Shown here: positions 36,780 to 48,263 of the stretch, in pieces
How positions within the stretch are numbered: the stretch's first letter is position 1
Layout: each line of letters begins with the position of its first letter
Source of the DNA: Dipteronia dyeriana
Taxonomy: Eukaryota; Streptophyta; Magnoliopsida; Sapindales; Sapindaceae
Length of the DNA stretch: 64,000 bases
Direction: 5' to 3'
NCBI GenBank assembly: GCA_032871835.1
Contig: CM065301.1
Coordinates: forward strand, 19,919,291 to 19,983,290
Program-made: the position numbers and the translations under genes
The notes under the pieces: model-generated
What the model saw: the letters and a program-made list of their open reading frames with translations, nothing else
What the model was told of the DNA's origin: nothing
Database searches by the model: none

Positions 36780-38956
36780 GGTTAACTCGTACTCGGCAAA
36801 ATGGTATTTAAAAACTCCACCCGTGATGGTAGCAGTCTATGGTGCGATGTTTAGTTGTGGTGTGGCGTTCCCACCTCAATCGTTTATAGTTTTATTTTTG
36901 GCTGAAGCTCAGATTTCCCCGGCCCAACTTGCCCCGAGCACATTAGTTACATACTAATGTGCTTGTGGTATATTTGGCACAGGATAAACCTGCCTTCCCC
37001 TATGCCTCATGAGATCAGGCACTTCTATATTCTGAGGCAATATGGTCAGTTGAGGACCTATTTTTTACTTTCTAGTAAGCCCGACCACTGGATCCCGTAA
37101 GGAGTTAAAGTAAATGAAGAGGTTCATGTGGCCACTAAAGAGAGAATGAAGTGTTTCGTTTGGGGTTTCTTTTCATCCAACAAGTTTTGGAAGAACAACT
37201 AGTTCTTTGTGGGGGGCAACTGGGGTCAGACCGTTACATTCGATGATGTGTAGGGTTACTCGGTATTTCACCTCCTCAGACACCTGGAATCGGTCGACTC
37301 CAGTTTATACTAACAGATAATTGGCCAATTTAGCTAGGGTCGCTGTGCGCCCTTTGAAGAAAAGGGGTAAGCCCTACCTCTTTGACGGGGAGAAGATGAT
37401 AGAGACTGATTTCTTATTTCGTCTCTCGCCGGCTCGCAGTTGACGTTAGTCCTTTAGTTTTGTTTCCCTATCTTTTATTTTTGAGCTAACTCATACTATT
37501 TCGTAGTGCATGATATGGACATCATTTGCGACACTCTAGCTCACCAAGTGAAGGTGGTCGAGGAAACAAGTCATAGAGACGTCTCCCGCCAACAAGCTGT
37601 CGGTATTGCTCCCTCTAAAGATTTTGAAGATGAAAGTTCATCCGAAGAGGACTGACCCGAGGAAGGCATTACATGGGGGACTGTCCGAGTATGTGCCTGA
37701 AGAAATACCTCTTCGTGGTGAGCCAGATAACTCTACTGTGGTTGAGGCCAGTGTATCGAGGGGTTCTATCAATAAGGGAGAGGAAAATACTGAAGATCCT
37801 CTTACTCTTACTCCACCTGCTTCTCCGAAGAATCCCGTAGGTACCGATAAATTCGAGGTTAAAGATCCATCGACTAATTTAATTGTTTAGAAAAGGCGTT
37901 ATGGGAAAAGAAAGGTTCCCAACTCACCCCTTCGTCCCATCCGAAAGGTCTTGCTGGTGGTTGAGTATATAGAATCTTCATCAGAGGACGATGTCGATAT
38001 TTCTGTCGGAGCTAGAGCCTCTACCCCCTCAGAGATTCAGGCTGAATAATCCATAAAGAACTTGCATGCCGACTATCCTTTGGCACCCGAGTTAGAGTCT
38101 GAGGTGAGCGGTAAGACTCTCGCTGCTTTGGCTGCAACTGGTGTTGGGGTCTTCGAGCCTGCCAGTCAACCCAATATCCCTTCGCCTTTGGACATGTAGG
38201 GAGCCATGTCGTCTGGTCAAAAGAAAATTGATGATGATCATTGGAGCCATTTCATGATTTGTTCTTCTTCAAGTCGGCTCCATAATTTTTTCAATAGTGC
38301 CACCTATGTATGTTTTGATCACCTTACTGCTTCTGTTTTAAGTTTCTCTTTTAACTCATGTTTTGCCTTGTAGATGGTGGTTGAGATGTCAGAGGCTTTC
38401 TAAATCGATCGAGCTCAAGCCGACAGGATTAGACGTTTAGAAGCATAGTTGAAGGAGAACGAGGACAACTGCACTCAAGTTGAGCAAGTCTGTCGAGGGA
38501 AACTTGAATCGAACCAAAAGTTCAATGGATCGGTGTCTGGCGAGCCAGATGGAGGCCGAACAGAGAGCTTTTTTAGTTGCAGAAGAGGCCAAGTCTTTTA
38601 ACGATATGCTTTCTACTACTCAAGAGTCAATGCTTTAGGCAGAGCAGAAAACAGAAGTGTCTAATTCATCCTTTGAGCACATAATCGAGGATCTGAACCG
38701 TCAGGCTTTGACTGTAGAAGGACTTTCCAAAAAAGCCATGTTAGAGCTGAAAGTGTAAGGAGTTGACCATTTCAAAAGGTCTCCAGCCTATGATGCCTTG
38801 CTCCTCAAAGAATTCTACTATGGGATGGTCTTGACTGATGAGTTCTTTAAGGTGAAGAATAGGGCGACGTATAGGGCTCGGACCAACTGGAGCCTATCAA
38901 TCAAGAAACATGTCGACAGATCCCTAGAGGCTCTTCAGGTTCAGTTGAAAGAGTGA
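36780..38956 (+). pseudogene. Degenerate antisense gene of the Tat element (Transposase_28-like domain)
   Basis: This gene lies between integrase and the 3' LTR, opposite to pol. The + strand reads FSCGVAFPPQSFIVLFLAEA and AQLAPSTLVTY, then FYILRQYGQLRTYFLLSSKP and WGFFSSNKFWKNN-stop-FFVGGNWGQ, the pattern of the plant 'putative gypsy type transposon' domain (PF04195). Acidic and Ser-rich stretches follow, then a coiled-coil-like region ending SPAYDALLLKEFYYGMV and LEALQVQLKE-stop. Intron-like segments with GT and AG ends occur at about 37,445-37,506 (ending TTTCGTAG) and 38,311-38,373 (ending CCTTGTAG). At least six in-frame stops and some frameshifts show it is dead. Antisense genes of this kind are known in Grande and other Tat elements; their role is not established. 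Confidence 0.72.
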
Positions 38957-38959
38957 TGG

Positions 38960-40020
38960 GCATATTGTCACGGCAAAGGCAAGGAACCCCACCATATGCA
39001 TCTTGAAGGCCCAACAGAGAATGCCTTCTTAACCTTTTATGCAAGCTAGAAGGCCTGATCAGTGGCGAGGAACCTGACATCGACCCTGTTGCCAGGAAGG
39101 ACTACAGTGCCTGGATAGGCAATGAGGTGGACGATTTTGTATGACCTTCAAATGAGAGCCTCCTAAGCGAATATGAGATAGCACCCGATCCGAGTATATG
39201 CAGCAGTAGCTCACATATTTCTGCACATTGATTGTATTGGCCCCTCCCCCATTTTTTTTTGTAAACGTTGGGATGAATACAAATTTTGTTTAGTTCGGCT
39301 TTTGTTTTTACCGTTATTCCAAATGTCTTTATTTAGTATTGTTAACCTACACATTTTAACAAGCTTTAAAAGACTTTAAGAATTAATCTTATCTAGATAT
39401 TGCAATGCATAACCGCCTCTTAAGTCTTAATATGAGCCGAGTGTTGCTATTTTGACCAAGTTTGTTATTCAACTTGTAATGCATAATCACCATAACCAAG
39501 CCGAGTATATTATTAACCGGCTTTTGGCTATCTTTACTTAAGCCGAATGTACTCTGTTGGATTATTGAATCTTTAATTCTACCCATGTGTTACATCGAGA
39601 CTTATCCCAACCATACATTAGGGTCCCTACATAAGTCACCAATGACATTTCTCGGGTTTAACTGTTATAGGGGTTTGCTGAAACATTTGGGTAGTGTGTA
39701 CCAACCAACACAGCCGCGCAACTCACCAGGTGTATCCTGGCGGTGCCCCGAGCAGTGGTCTCGGGATTCTTGTACTTTAGAGTTGCCTTTTTACCAAGGT
39801 TTATGTATTAACCTTACTCGGCGGACATGCTAATTCAGCTTCTTCGCCCCATGGGCACCTTCTACTCACTTTTATGGTTTCGTGGTGCCTAAGTTTTTAT
39901 CATATGTTCTTATTATCATATGTTGACTTTTATTGACCATTTTTGTTGATAATCATTGAGCTTCTAGAAAGCGTTTTCGGAGGAATTTTATTTATTCTGC
40001 GGGACTAACAATTAGAAACA
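38960..40020. other. Non-coding internal region of the gypsy element
   Basis: Spacer between the antisense gene and the end of integrase. It has AGCCGA/CGGCTT-rich words and no domain on either strand. Confidence 0.5.
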
Positions 40021-40029
40021 AAGTTACAA

Positions 40030-41127
40030 AATACTAAAAAGAAAAAGAATAAATTTGGAATCTGAAAGGCCGAACATGGAGGATCCTGTAGGGATAATAT
40101 ATCTTCAGGTACTGTGCATTGCATGGTCAGGGAAAGACTCCTCCTCCGGGTCGGGCAATCAAGTATGCTCAATGTCCTACCACACCATTGATGATGTATG
40201 ACCCTTCCCACTTGTCAGCAAGGGATCCTGCTGCCCTATCCTTGGTGTTCAGAGACACCTTTCTGAGTACTAGGTCACCGAACTGGAACTTTCACACTCG
40301 AACGTGCGAGTTGTAATACTTTGTTGCCTTCTGCTGGTAAGCTGTATTTCTCACTTGGGACCTGTCTTTTACTTCCTCTAGTTCGTCCAGATTTTACAGT
40401 AGCATGTCAACATTGTGGTCTTAGTAGTATAACTGAACCCTTGGGGAAACATAAGATATTTCTGTAGGAATGACAGTCTCTGTCCCATATGCTAGGGAAA
40501 AGGGTGTTTCCTCTGTGGATGTTCTTGCAGTTGTCTAGTACGCCTATAACACCTCGTGAAGCTTGTCCGCCAAGTTTCCTTTTTTTACATCTAGTTTTGC
40601 TTTGAGTGTGTGCTTGATCACCTTGTTTACTGCTTCGGCCTGCCCGTTGGTCTGAGAATGAGCGAGCGTGGCATAGTAGTTGGAAATGTTATGGTCTCTA
40701 TAGAGTTGTCTAAACTTTTGATTGTAAAACTGGGTGCCGTTATCAGTAATGATGGTGTTGGGGACCCCGAATCGGTATAATATGTTCTTCTTCACAAAGT
40801 TAGTAGTATTTGCCTCCGTGATGTGCATGAGTGCCTCCGCCTCCACCCATTTGGTGAAGTAGTCGACTGCTACGATTGAATGCTTCGCACCCCATACTCC
40901 CGTCGGTATTGGCTCTATTAGATCAAATCCCCACAAGAAAAATGGCCATTGAAGAGTTTGGTAGGTTTTCGGATGTTGTTGGCGATCCTCTGACAGGTCT
41001 CACAACTTTTCACAAACCGCAAAGCTTCGGCGAATAAGGTTGGCCAATAAAATCCTTGCTTGAGTACCTTATGTGCCAAAATCTTACCCCCTGGCATATG
41101 CCATTGTGGATGTCCTTTAAGATCCAT
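40030..41127 (-). pseudogene. Integrase of the gypsy element
   Basis: The zinc-binding part at 41127-40921 contains HMPGGKILAHKVLKQGFYWP and CETCQRIA (an HHCC-type domain). The core follows at 40936-40544: WGFDLIEPIPTGVWGAKH, TDNGTQF and TNGQAEAVNK. The second Asp and the Glu are exactly 35 residues apart, as in DD(35)E integrases. Below 40,544, in shifting frames, come FSLAYGTETVIPTEISY and GDLVLRKVSLNTKD, the C-terminal region of this lineage. Stops and the frame change between the zinc and core parts make it non-functional. Confidence 0.9.
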
Positions 41128-41280
41128 TCAGCTTTCTACTTTGCCACGCACCTCTGCAATGCTTTAGAGAATCCTCTCTTGTATAGTTCACCGCCGATAA
41201 TGGTATACCGGGTTGATCTATATTTGATACGTTTTGCCTCTAGGGGATCACCCGACAAACTGCCTTCTTCTAAATATTTC

Positions 41281-42009
41281 CTAAGTTGAGTCATCCAACC
41301 ACTCGACCTCTAGGCGTGCAACTGGGGCTGCTTTGGATATGATGCAGGTTGTGGCTGACGCCAGTTTGGACAAGACATCAATTTTTTTGTTACCTCGTGG
41401 GATCTGAGTGATTTTGAATTCTTTGAAGTGTCCGAGTAGATTCCTTGCTACATATAGATAGACAACCATGCATTCATCCCTTGCTTGGTACTTGTCTAGA
41501 ACTTGTTTGACTATAACTTTTGAATCGTTGAAAAATTCTATCTTACATGCTTCTAGCACATTATATACTCTTAAACCTGCCAACAAGGCCTCATATTCAA
41601 CTTGATTGTTTGTTGCCTTGAAATCAAACCTCATGGCACACTCTACAACATCTTTTTCTGGGGTGGATACCACTATTTCTGCCCTTTTGCCATGAGTAAT
41701 CGATGAACCATCCGCATGTAGTTTCCTTAAGAAGTTTCTCTTTTGCTCCCCTTCTATCATTTTCCTTACTTCCGTGTCCAGCTCGGTGAATTCAGCCATG
41801 AAATCCACCATGGCTTGACCTTTGAGTGATTCCCTTGGGGTGTACTTGATGTCGAATCCACTCAACTCGATGGCCCATTTAGTCAATCGTACTGACGATT
41901 TCGGCTTATACAGAATTTGTTTGAGCGGGCAGTCAATGTATACCTCTACTGTGTGCACATGAAAATAAGGTCTCAGTTTTCTTATCGTCGTGACTAATGA
42001 AAGGGCCAT
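41281..42009 (-). pseudogene. RNase H plus second, archaeal-type RNase H
   Basis: One open stretch of 242 codons. The first part (VYIDCPLKQILYKPKSS, RLTKWAIELSGFDIKYTPR) is the end of the RT-linked gypsy RNase H. The second part has the pattern of archaeal-type RNase H: HADGSS, NQVEYEALLAGL, FFNDSKVIVKQV and KKIDVLSKLAS. This supplies the Asp, Glu, Asp and Asp positions, although the last motif is usually NADALAKLA. A second RNase H is characteristic of the Tat lineage. This is the best-preserved part of the polyprotein, but it is cut off from RT by frame breaks at 42,010-42,265. Confidence 0.9.
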
Positions 42010-42265
42010 CTTTTCTGCGGGCGAGTACCTTGTTTATAACGGTAACAAAGCTTTACTGGTATAGTAGATTGGTTTATACACCCCATCTTCTAATTTGATT
42101 AACATTGAGCTAGTTGCCACTTCTGTGAGAGATAAGTACAAGAATACATTATTTCTATCTTTGGGTTTGGCGAGGATTGGTGCTCAGCCCAAATATTCCT
42201 TCAGTTTTTGGAACTCCTCTTTACAATCCGAGGTCCATTCAAACTCTTTTCCTATTTTTATTGCT

Positions 42266-43117
42266 TTAAAGAGTGGTGTGCATTTGTTCGTCTTGGATAT
42301 GAACCGGTTGAGTGAAGCGAGACATCCTGTCAGACGCTGTACGTCCTTCAGTATTTTTGGCAAAGTTATTTCTCAAGGCCTTGATCTTTTTGAGGTTGAC
42401 CTTAATCCCCATTTGGTGCACTTGAAATCTCAAGAATTTTCTAGATGGTACACCGAACACGTACTTACTCGGGTTGAGCTTTATCTTGTACCTTCTTAGC
42501 ACGTCAAAAGTTTCCCTTAATTTCGATGTGTTATTTGTTGCTGTGACGCTCTTGGTCAACATGTCGTCCACATAGACTTCCATGTTTTTTCCTATCTTCC
42601 GAGTGATTATACTGTTCACCAATCTTTGATAAGTCGCTCTAGCATTCTTTAGGCCGAAAGACATCACATTGTAGCAATATAATCCCTAGTCAGTCGTGAA
42701 AGCCGTTTTTTCTTTGTCTGCTCAGTTTATCCAGATCTAATTGTATCCAAAATAAGCATTCGTAAAGCTAAGTAATTCATGGCCGATTGTGGCATCCACT
42801 AACTGATCTATCCTTAGGAGAGGGAAGCTGTTCTTCAAGCAAGCTTTATTCAGATCTGTAAAATTTACACACATCCTCCATTGATTGCTCTTTTTCTTTA
42901 CCAATACAACGTTGGCCACCCACTGTGGGTATTTGACCTCCCTGATTGACCTCGTAGTGAGTAACTTCTCCACTTTCTTCTTGATTGCCGCACTTCTTTT
43001 TGGGTTAAACAATCTTCTCTTTTGGACCACTGGTTTGATCTCTGGATCAACAACCAGGTAATGTGATATCATCTGTGCGTCTATCCCTGATATGTCTTTA
43101 TGACTCCAAGCGAACAC
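42266..43117 (-). pseudogene. Reverse transcriptase of the gypsy element
   Basis: Two open pieces. The first, 43117-42737, has MFAWSHKDISGID, WVANVVLVKKKSNQWRMCV and DLNKACLKNSFPL, the fingers region. The second, 42667-42266, has FGLKNARATYQRLVN and the catalytic YVDDM, preceded by MEV. A stop after YFGYN and a disordered 70-nt stretch separate them, where the family has a continuous palm. Inactive. Confidence 0.92.
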
Positions 43118-43165
43118 ATCCTTGTACTCCCTTAACAGGTTGGTTAAGTCCGCATTGACATTCTC

Positions 43166-43770
43166 CTACAGATTGGCACCGACCCTGACCACTTTGGTCG
43201 GCTCATCACAGTCCAGGATTATTTCCTCTGTTGATTCATCCTTCTGGGTCTCAAGTTCCTCTCTTGGGTCTAGTTCGAACCCCTTTGGTACTTCTGCCAT
43301 TGATTCTTTCACTGTCTGGTCGGGTGACAAAAGCATGCATACCTGATGACTCTTGTCTTCTCTATCTTTGTAAACTGAGAGGTTTGCCCTTCTCACCATC
43401 TCTGGTGACCCCTTGACCACTCCTACCCAATATTTTATTGGGAACTTCATCATCAAGGCGTAGGTAGCTGTGACCACTTTAGTTTTGTTCAGGAATGGTC
43501 GGCCTAACAAGACGTTGTAGGGCTAGTTTTTCGTGTCTATCACCATAAAGTCGAGCAACACTGTCTTCTGGCAGGGGGCTTCTCATACTTTCTTGGTAAT
43601 TTTTCCGTTCCTAGTGATTTGAATTTCACTCCGCCAAATCCTCGGAGTGGGGTATGAAAGGGCTACAGGTCTTTTCTGTCCAGCCTCAGTTGATCGTATA
43701 CTCCCACACTCAGAATGTCTGCTGAACTCCCATTGTCAAACAGTACATGATGGATCTCTCTACGGTCGAT
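43166..43770 (-). pseudogene. Aspartic protease region of the gypsy element
   Basis: On the - strand the active-site segment LFDNGSSADILSV lies near 43,750-43,710. The family normally has D-[TS/N]-G followed by SSADI. Then comes PLRGFGG, and after breaks LLDFMVIDTKN-stop-PYNVLLGRPFLN and KFPIKYWVG. Position between gag and RT and the LGRP motif support the call. Several stops are present. Confidence 0.8.
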
Positions 43771-44049
43771 TCGAGCACTTATTACCAAGGCGTCGTTGGG
43801 TCGGATATCTACTCCGTGTGAGTCAGCTTCTGTGAATATTATCGAGTCTCATCCTTCCTTAATTCTCTTTTGATCGGGTTCGATAGAGTTGACGTTGAGA
43901 TCTTTCCTCTTCTTTACTGCTTCTCAAATTTCCTACACCTCTCCCTATTGCTCTTTCCAGTTGATGGTCCACCAAAGATGGTGTTTATTGCTCATTCCTC
44001 TTCGTCCTTCTTCGGGCTCATCTTTCTATTTCGTTTTTATGATCTTCTC

Positions 44050-45140
44050 TCCTATTGGCCGTCCACCTTCTCATTCTTTATTAGGACGAGATCTTTCAAG
44101 TGTCCTTCTCGGATGAGAGTCTTAATATGTTCTTTGAGTTGGTAACATTTGGAAGTCTCGTGCCTGTTCTCCTTATGAAAGCGGTAATACTTCGAAATAT
44201 CCCTTAGAGCAAACTGTGTCTGTCTAGAAGGCTCATTGAACAAGTACTTTCCTTCTAAAATTGCAAGGACTTCGTCTTTATTCTTTTTTAGCAGGTTGTA
44301 GTTGGTATACTTGCCCTGGAACTTATCTTTTGATTGGTCGACACCCTTATGACCACTTCGGCTGTCCCGAGCCTTCTCTTCTCGGCTACCTCATTTCTGC
44401 TTGCCTCCATTTTGGTTCTGTGACATGTATTCACCCTCCTTATCTTTGGGCTCGTCGGGATGCCACCATGCATGAAATATCATCTCGTCGCAATTTCTTC
44501 CTCCTCAGCCAACGTATATCCGCCTGCCATGTCCATCATATCTACATACTTGGTCAGACAGGCTCTCCCTAGATCAAGGGAAAATTGGCCATTTTACATA
44601 TTATTAATAAATGATTCAATGATAGCCTCATCATTTGCGCTTCCGATTTCTGATACCGCTTGACTGAATCTTCCTAGGTACTTTTTAGTGACTCGTATTT
44701 TCCTTACTTGAGCTGAGAGAGGTGGGCCACCGATTTCTTTCTGTGCACGTATATGAGAAATTGCCTAGAGAAAGATCTGCTCAACTCGCTAAAGCTTCCG
44801 ATTCTCGCTGGGGTAGTCTCTCAAACCACCTAGATCCTAAGTCTCTGAGGGTCTGAGGGAAGTTGAGACACAACAAGGCATCGTTTTAGGCATACTGGGC
44901 CATATATTCCTTAGGATCCGTGTCTATCTTGAACTGCTCCACATGAGGCATCATAAATCTTTCTGGGAACATTGTTTGAAGGATGTTGTTGGTGAAGGGA
45001 CTGTCTGACTCGTCAGTTAACAACTCATTCCACTCATAGTGCCTAACCAGTGCATCCATCTATCGCCTGTTATTTTGAACTTCTCGGGTCAGAATTTGTA
45101 TGAGTATGTCCCTTTTACCTACTGGCTCTCCACTAGGGTT
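44050..45140 (-). pseudogene. Gag of the gypsy element
   Basis: The - strand reads SPFTNNILQTMFPERFMMPH and FKIDTDPKEYMAQYA, then CLNFPQTLRDLGSRWFERLP, the retrotransposon gag pattern in which a Trp-Phe pair is followed by LP. Near the end comes YYRFHKENRHETSKCYQLKE, the C-terminal segment typical of Tat gag proteins. Stops and frameshifts occur throughout. Gag would form the virus-like particle. Confidence 0.85.
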
Positions 45141-45817
45141 GAAACTCTAGCTGATTGATAGGTCGGTCTTCTATTCTTCATTGTATTGCTTCCGGGTTTC
45201 CTAGGCCAGGCCATGTAGCTGGATCCTTCCCCTCAAACGCCTTCGACGGTGATGTCGATCGCTGTCTTCTAATGATGACGACCAATCCCTCAACCAGGTA
45301 CGCTTGTGGTGTCGGTCATGCTCTGTCTGGTCATAGTTGTACTCTCTATTGGGACTACTATCTTCTTTGAGTTCCTCTCTGGTCTGGGTTGTTCTTCTAT
45401 CTCGACCCTAGGTTGAGTAGTTGGGTTTCGGTCTACCTATAACGGTGTGACTGGTATTGGACCAACCACTACAGAACACAATATATTTAGTTGGTGGTTT
45501 GAAGTGCGCTTTTTGTAAGGTGAGGTCAAACCTTTCTTAGTGTAAAGAACGATCCCATGTCTGGTAGCATTGAATACCAACTGTTACAAAACTTTTGGAA
45601 TCACTGTATGATGTCCTCAATGGTTGAGGGAGACCGCTGGATTTCGACTACGGCTGTCAACTGATCTTGACTGTTTGTGTAGCGCATGTGATGTCTTGGG
45701 AAATGTTGACATGCAACACGTTGTCTGTCAACTCTTGGATGTTCCTGGAACCACTTCCATTCTCGTCGCTGGTCATTATCTCATAAGGGATTTTAACGAA
45801 TCCAAGTATATCAATCC

Positions 45818-45836
45818 CCCTTATTCTGACGCCAAT
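45818..45836 (-). other. Candidate primer binding site of the gypsy element
   Basis: On the - strand the sequence after the LTR end is AT followed by TGGCGTCAGAATAAGGGG. TGG at the right spot is expected from a tRNA 3' CCA end, but I could not assign a tRNA from memory. Confidence 0.5.
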
Positions 45837-47476
45837 TGTTGGCTGTGAATTCTTGATGGCCAAGGAGTCAACGATTCAAGTTAAAGAAACCTCCAAAAAG
45901 ATGTAACAAAGATGATAATCATAGTGAATACGAGAACACGTGGTAAAACTCCTGTGACCGGAGAAACGTCCACGGACTGCTGCTCAAGTAACCAATTCAA
46001 ATCCAATATTTAGGTTTAAAGATTACAACACAATGTATTTTATAGGTGTATTTATACATGGTTCTGCTAGGGTTTTGATTATTGGCGTGTAAGCCGAAGA
46101 TTATTGAATTAGTCTCCATTTCCTATTCAATGTTATTTTTTTTTATTTAATGCGGTTGATCCTGAAAAATTAGCTTGTGACTAATATCTTGGAGAAGATT
46201 TGTTTGTTTCCTCTTTGCGTGTTTGTGGAGTTGTTGCGGTCTTCAATGACTACGTGATCTTACAGGGGTTGGGAACCCTAATTAGGGGTTTTCCCTGTTT
46301 CAACCGATTAGGACTGAGTAGGCAAGGTCCCTTGTTCAGATCTCCTCGGCCTTGATGGATCTCTTAGAGTGTTGTGGATGTGCAAAATGGCCCGTTAATT
46401 CAGGGACCTGTACTTCTTTCATTGGGTCTTTGGGACCTCCACTTACACAGGACCGGTTCTGATATTTTTAGGGGTTCGGGGTGAAAATGTAAAAAATTGG
46501 GAAAATAGGCCCACGATTTTTTTAATATATTCTAAACATATAATTACAAAAAGAGTAACGATAATTTAACCCCTTGAAAAACCGTATGTGCACCCCTATT
46601 TGTATAACACCCCATTAACATTTTTTAATGATGAAATTTTATAAGTACACCCCGTATATTTCCAAATATGCCATTTTTTTTAAATATTATAAAATCGACA
46701 CATTTTAATGCCAACCGTTAGATTAATCCAATAGTTGTCATTAAATGACTCACTCATTTTTTCTTTATTTTACATAAAACACAACAAAAAAATGGAAAAT
46801 TTAGTTAATAATAATAAAAAATGAAAAAGGAATAAACAATAAAAAAATCGGAGACATCATCTTCGTTTTCATCTTTGATCTCCTTACATCCTAGATTATA
46901 TATATTTTTTTCTAGTTTGTGTTGTTTTTTTAATTGTAAAATATAAAGTTTAAACCATGCTTTTTTATATAATAGGAAGAGCCGCGGTAATTCTAAATTT
47001 TTAAGCAAACTGCTATTTAATTTTCTAGTATTTGTCATTTCAATCAGAGCCGAGACTTGAGAGATTGAAAGAAATGACGTTGGTGGTTGCCGATCGGAAA
47101 GAAAAACAAGAAAGTAAGATTGTAAGAAACTCTTTTGGACATCTAGTTATACTGATATCAATATGTCTGAAAAATGATAAAACATTAACAAACATTTCTT
47201 TTGAGCATTAATTTGTCCTTAATCTAAGTTTATTTTATTTTGGATATTTTATAATTTTAGACATTTTATACTCATAACAAAAATTTTATACATTTTATAA
47301 TTAGTATTCTATAAAAATGAGCCATAAATAAATACTGAAATTATGTAAATTTGGGCCCTATAAAAAGTAGCCTTGGGGCGGTGCCCCTCCAACCATTCAT
47401 AAGGGCTGGCCCTGCATTTATGCGACACAATTAGGACATATCGGTAGATGACGTGTTGTTCTAGCGAAAACCATGT

Positions 47477-47482
<6 letters not shown>
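45837..47482 (-). repeat. 5' LTR of the gypsy element, split by a hAT insertion
   Basis: It starts TGTTGGCTGTGAATTC and ends CATGTACAACA. Without the insertion and its duplicated target it is about 671 bp, near the 688 bp of the other LTR. Homology to the other LTR runs to CTCCACTTAC, breaks at the hAT element, and resumes at CGACACAATTAGGACAT. Confidence 0.92.
46448..47414. mobile_element. Non-autonomous hAT element (967 bp) nested in the LTR
   Basis: The ends CAGGACCGGTT and the complement of GGCTGGCCCTG are imperfect inverted repeats differing by transitions, of the CAGGGCCGG type common in plant hAT elements. The flanks CACTTACA (46440-46447) and CATTTATG (47415-47422) both derive by transitions from CACTTACG, the word present in the empty site in the other LTR. 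The 8-bp duplication fits the hAT superfamily. No transposase is encoded. Confidence 0.88.

Positions 47483-47514
<32 letters not shown>
47483..47514. repeat. (TA)n tract at the retrotransposon insertion site
   Basis: TA dinucleotide run immediately after the right LTR, matching the (TA)n tract at 36,002-36,021 on the other side. It supports insertion into a pre-existing AT microsatellite. Confidence 0.9.
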
Positions 47515-47519
<5 letters not shown>

Positions 47520-47673
47520 TTTCCTATCGATACATATTAATATAATTTATATCAGTACGTTGTATGTAAACCATTGATTATGAAGATGTTTTGATAAATG
47601 TATACAATTTGAATCAAAATATATAAATCTAATAATTCACATTAATACAAAGATGAATTATATATATAATTCT

Positions 47674-48263
47674 TTAAAACCGATTGGAATAAAAATAAGA
47701 CAAAATTCAATCTCTTCCTTTTTTTTTGTTTTTTTAAGTAGAAAATTCAACCTCTATATTTTGTTCAACTTGAAAGATAATCATGACAGAAGAATATTGG
47801 TAATACAAAATTAATTAAACATCAAGAAATTGGACAAAAAAATTGATAATGATTAAGCCCGGCCGTCACTGTTTTATTGTATGTACGTATTTTTCTCATT
47901 ACTGAGAGAGACCTGCATGACTAATGACAGTCTAAACTTTCTCTAAATAATATATATATATATATTTAAAATTGATTGGAATAAAAATAGGACAGAAAAT
48001 TCAACCTCTACCCTTTTTTTTTTTAAAGTAGAAAATTCAACCTCTATATTTTGTTCAACTTGAAAGATAATCATGACAGAAGAATATTGGTAATACAAAA
48101 TTAATTAAACATCAAGAAATTGGACAAAAAGTTGAGAATGATTAAGCCCGGCTGTCACTGTTTTATTGTATGTACGTATTTTTATCACGACTGAGAGAGA
48201 CATGCATGCCTCATGACAGATTGACAGCCTAACCTTTCTCTAAATAATATATATATATATATA
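47674..48263. repeat. Tandem duplication, 292-bp unit, two copies
   Basis: From TTAAAACCGATTGGAATAAA at 47674 the sequence recurs from 47966 with few changes, including AGAATATTGGTAATACAAAA and TGTATGTACGTATTTTT. Each copy ends in CTCTAAATAATATATATAT. There is no coding content. Confidence 0.92.

Larger units (their letters stand above)
36022..47482 (-). mobile_element. Ty3/gypsy LTR retrotransposon, Tat-type, degenerate
   Basis: The element has two LTRs with TGTTG...CAACA ends and TATAT flanks on both sides (36017-36021 and 47483-47487, both inside (TA)n tracts). Its internal region is about 9.1 kb. Domains on the - strand run gag, protease, RT, RNase H, second RNase H, integrase, which is the gypsy order. 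The second, archaeal-type RNase H and the long region beyond integrase with an antisense gene are hallmarks of the Tat lineage. Every coding domain contains stops or frame breaks, and the LTRs differ at roughly one position in ten over the 180 nt I compared. It is an old, inactive copy. Confidence 0.93.

Noticed and set aside
37606..37890. 94-codon + strand frame as a separate gene
   Set aside because: It is the acidic, Ser-rich middle of the degenerate antisense gene of the Tat element and lacks its own start context.
42095..44663. Many + strand frames over the gypsy gag-pol region
   Set aside because: They are complements of protease, RT and gag coding sequence on the - strand.
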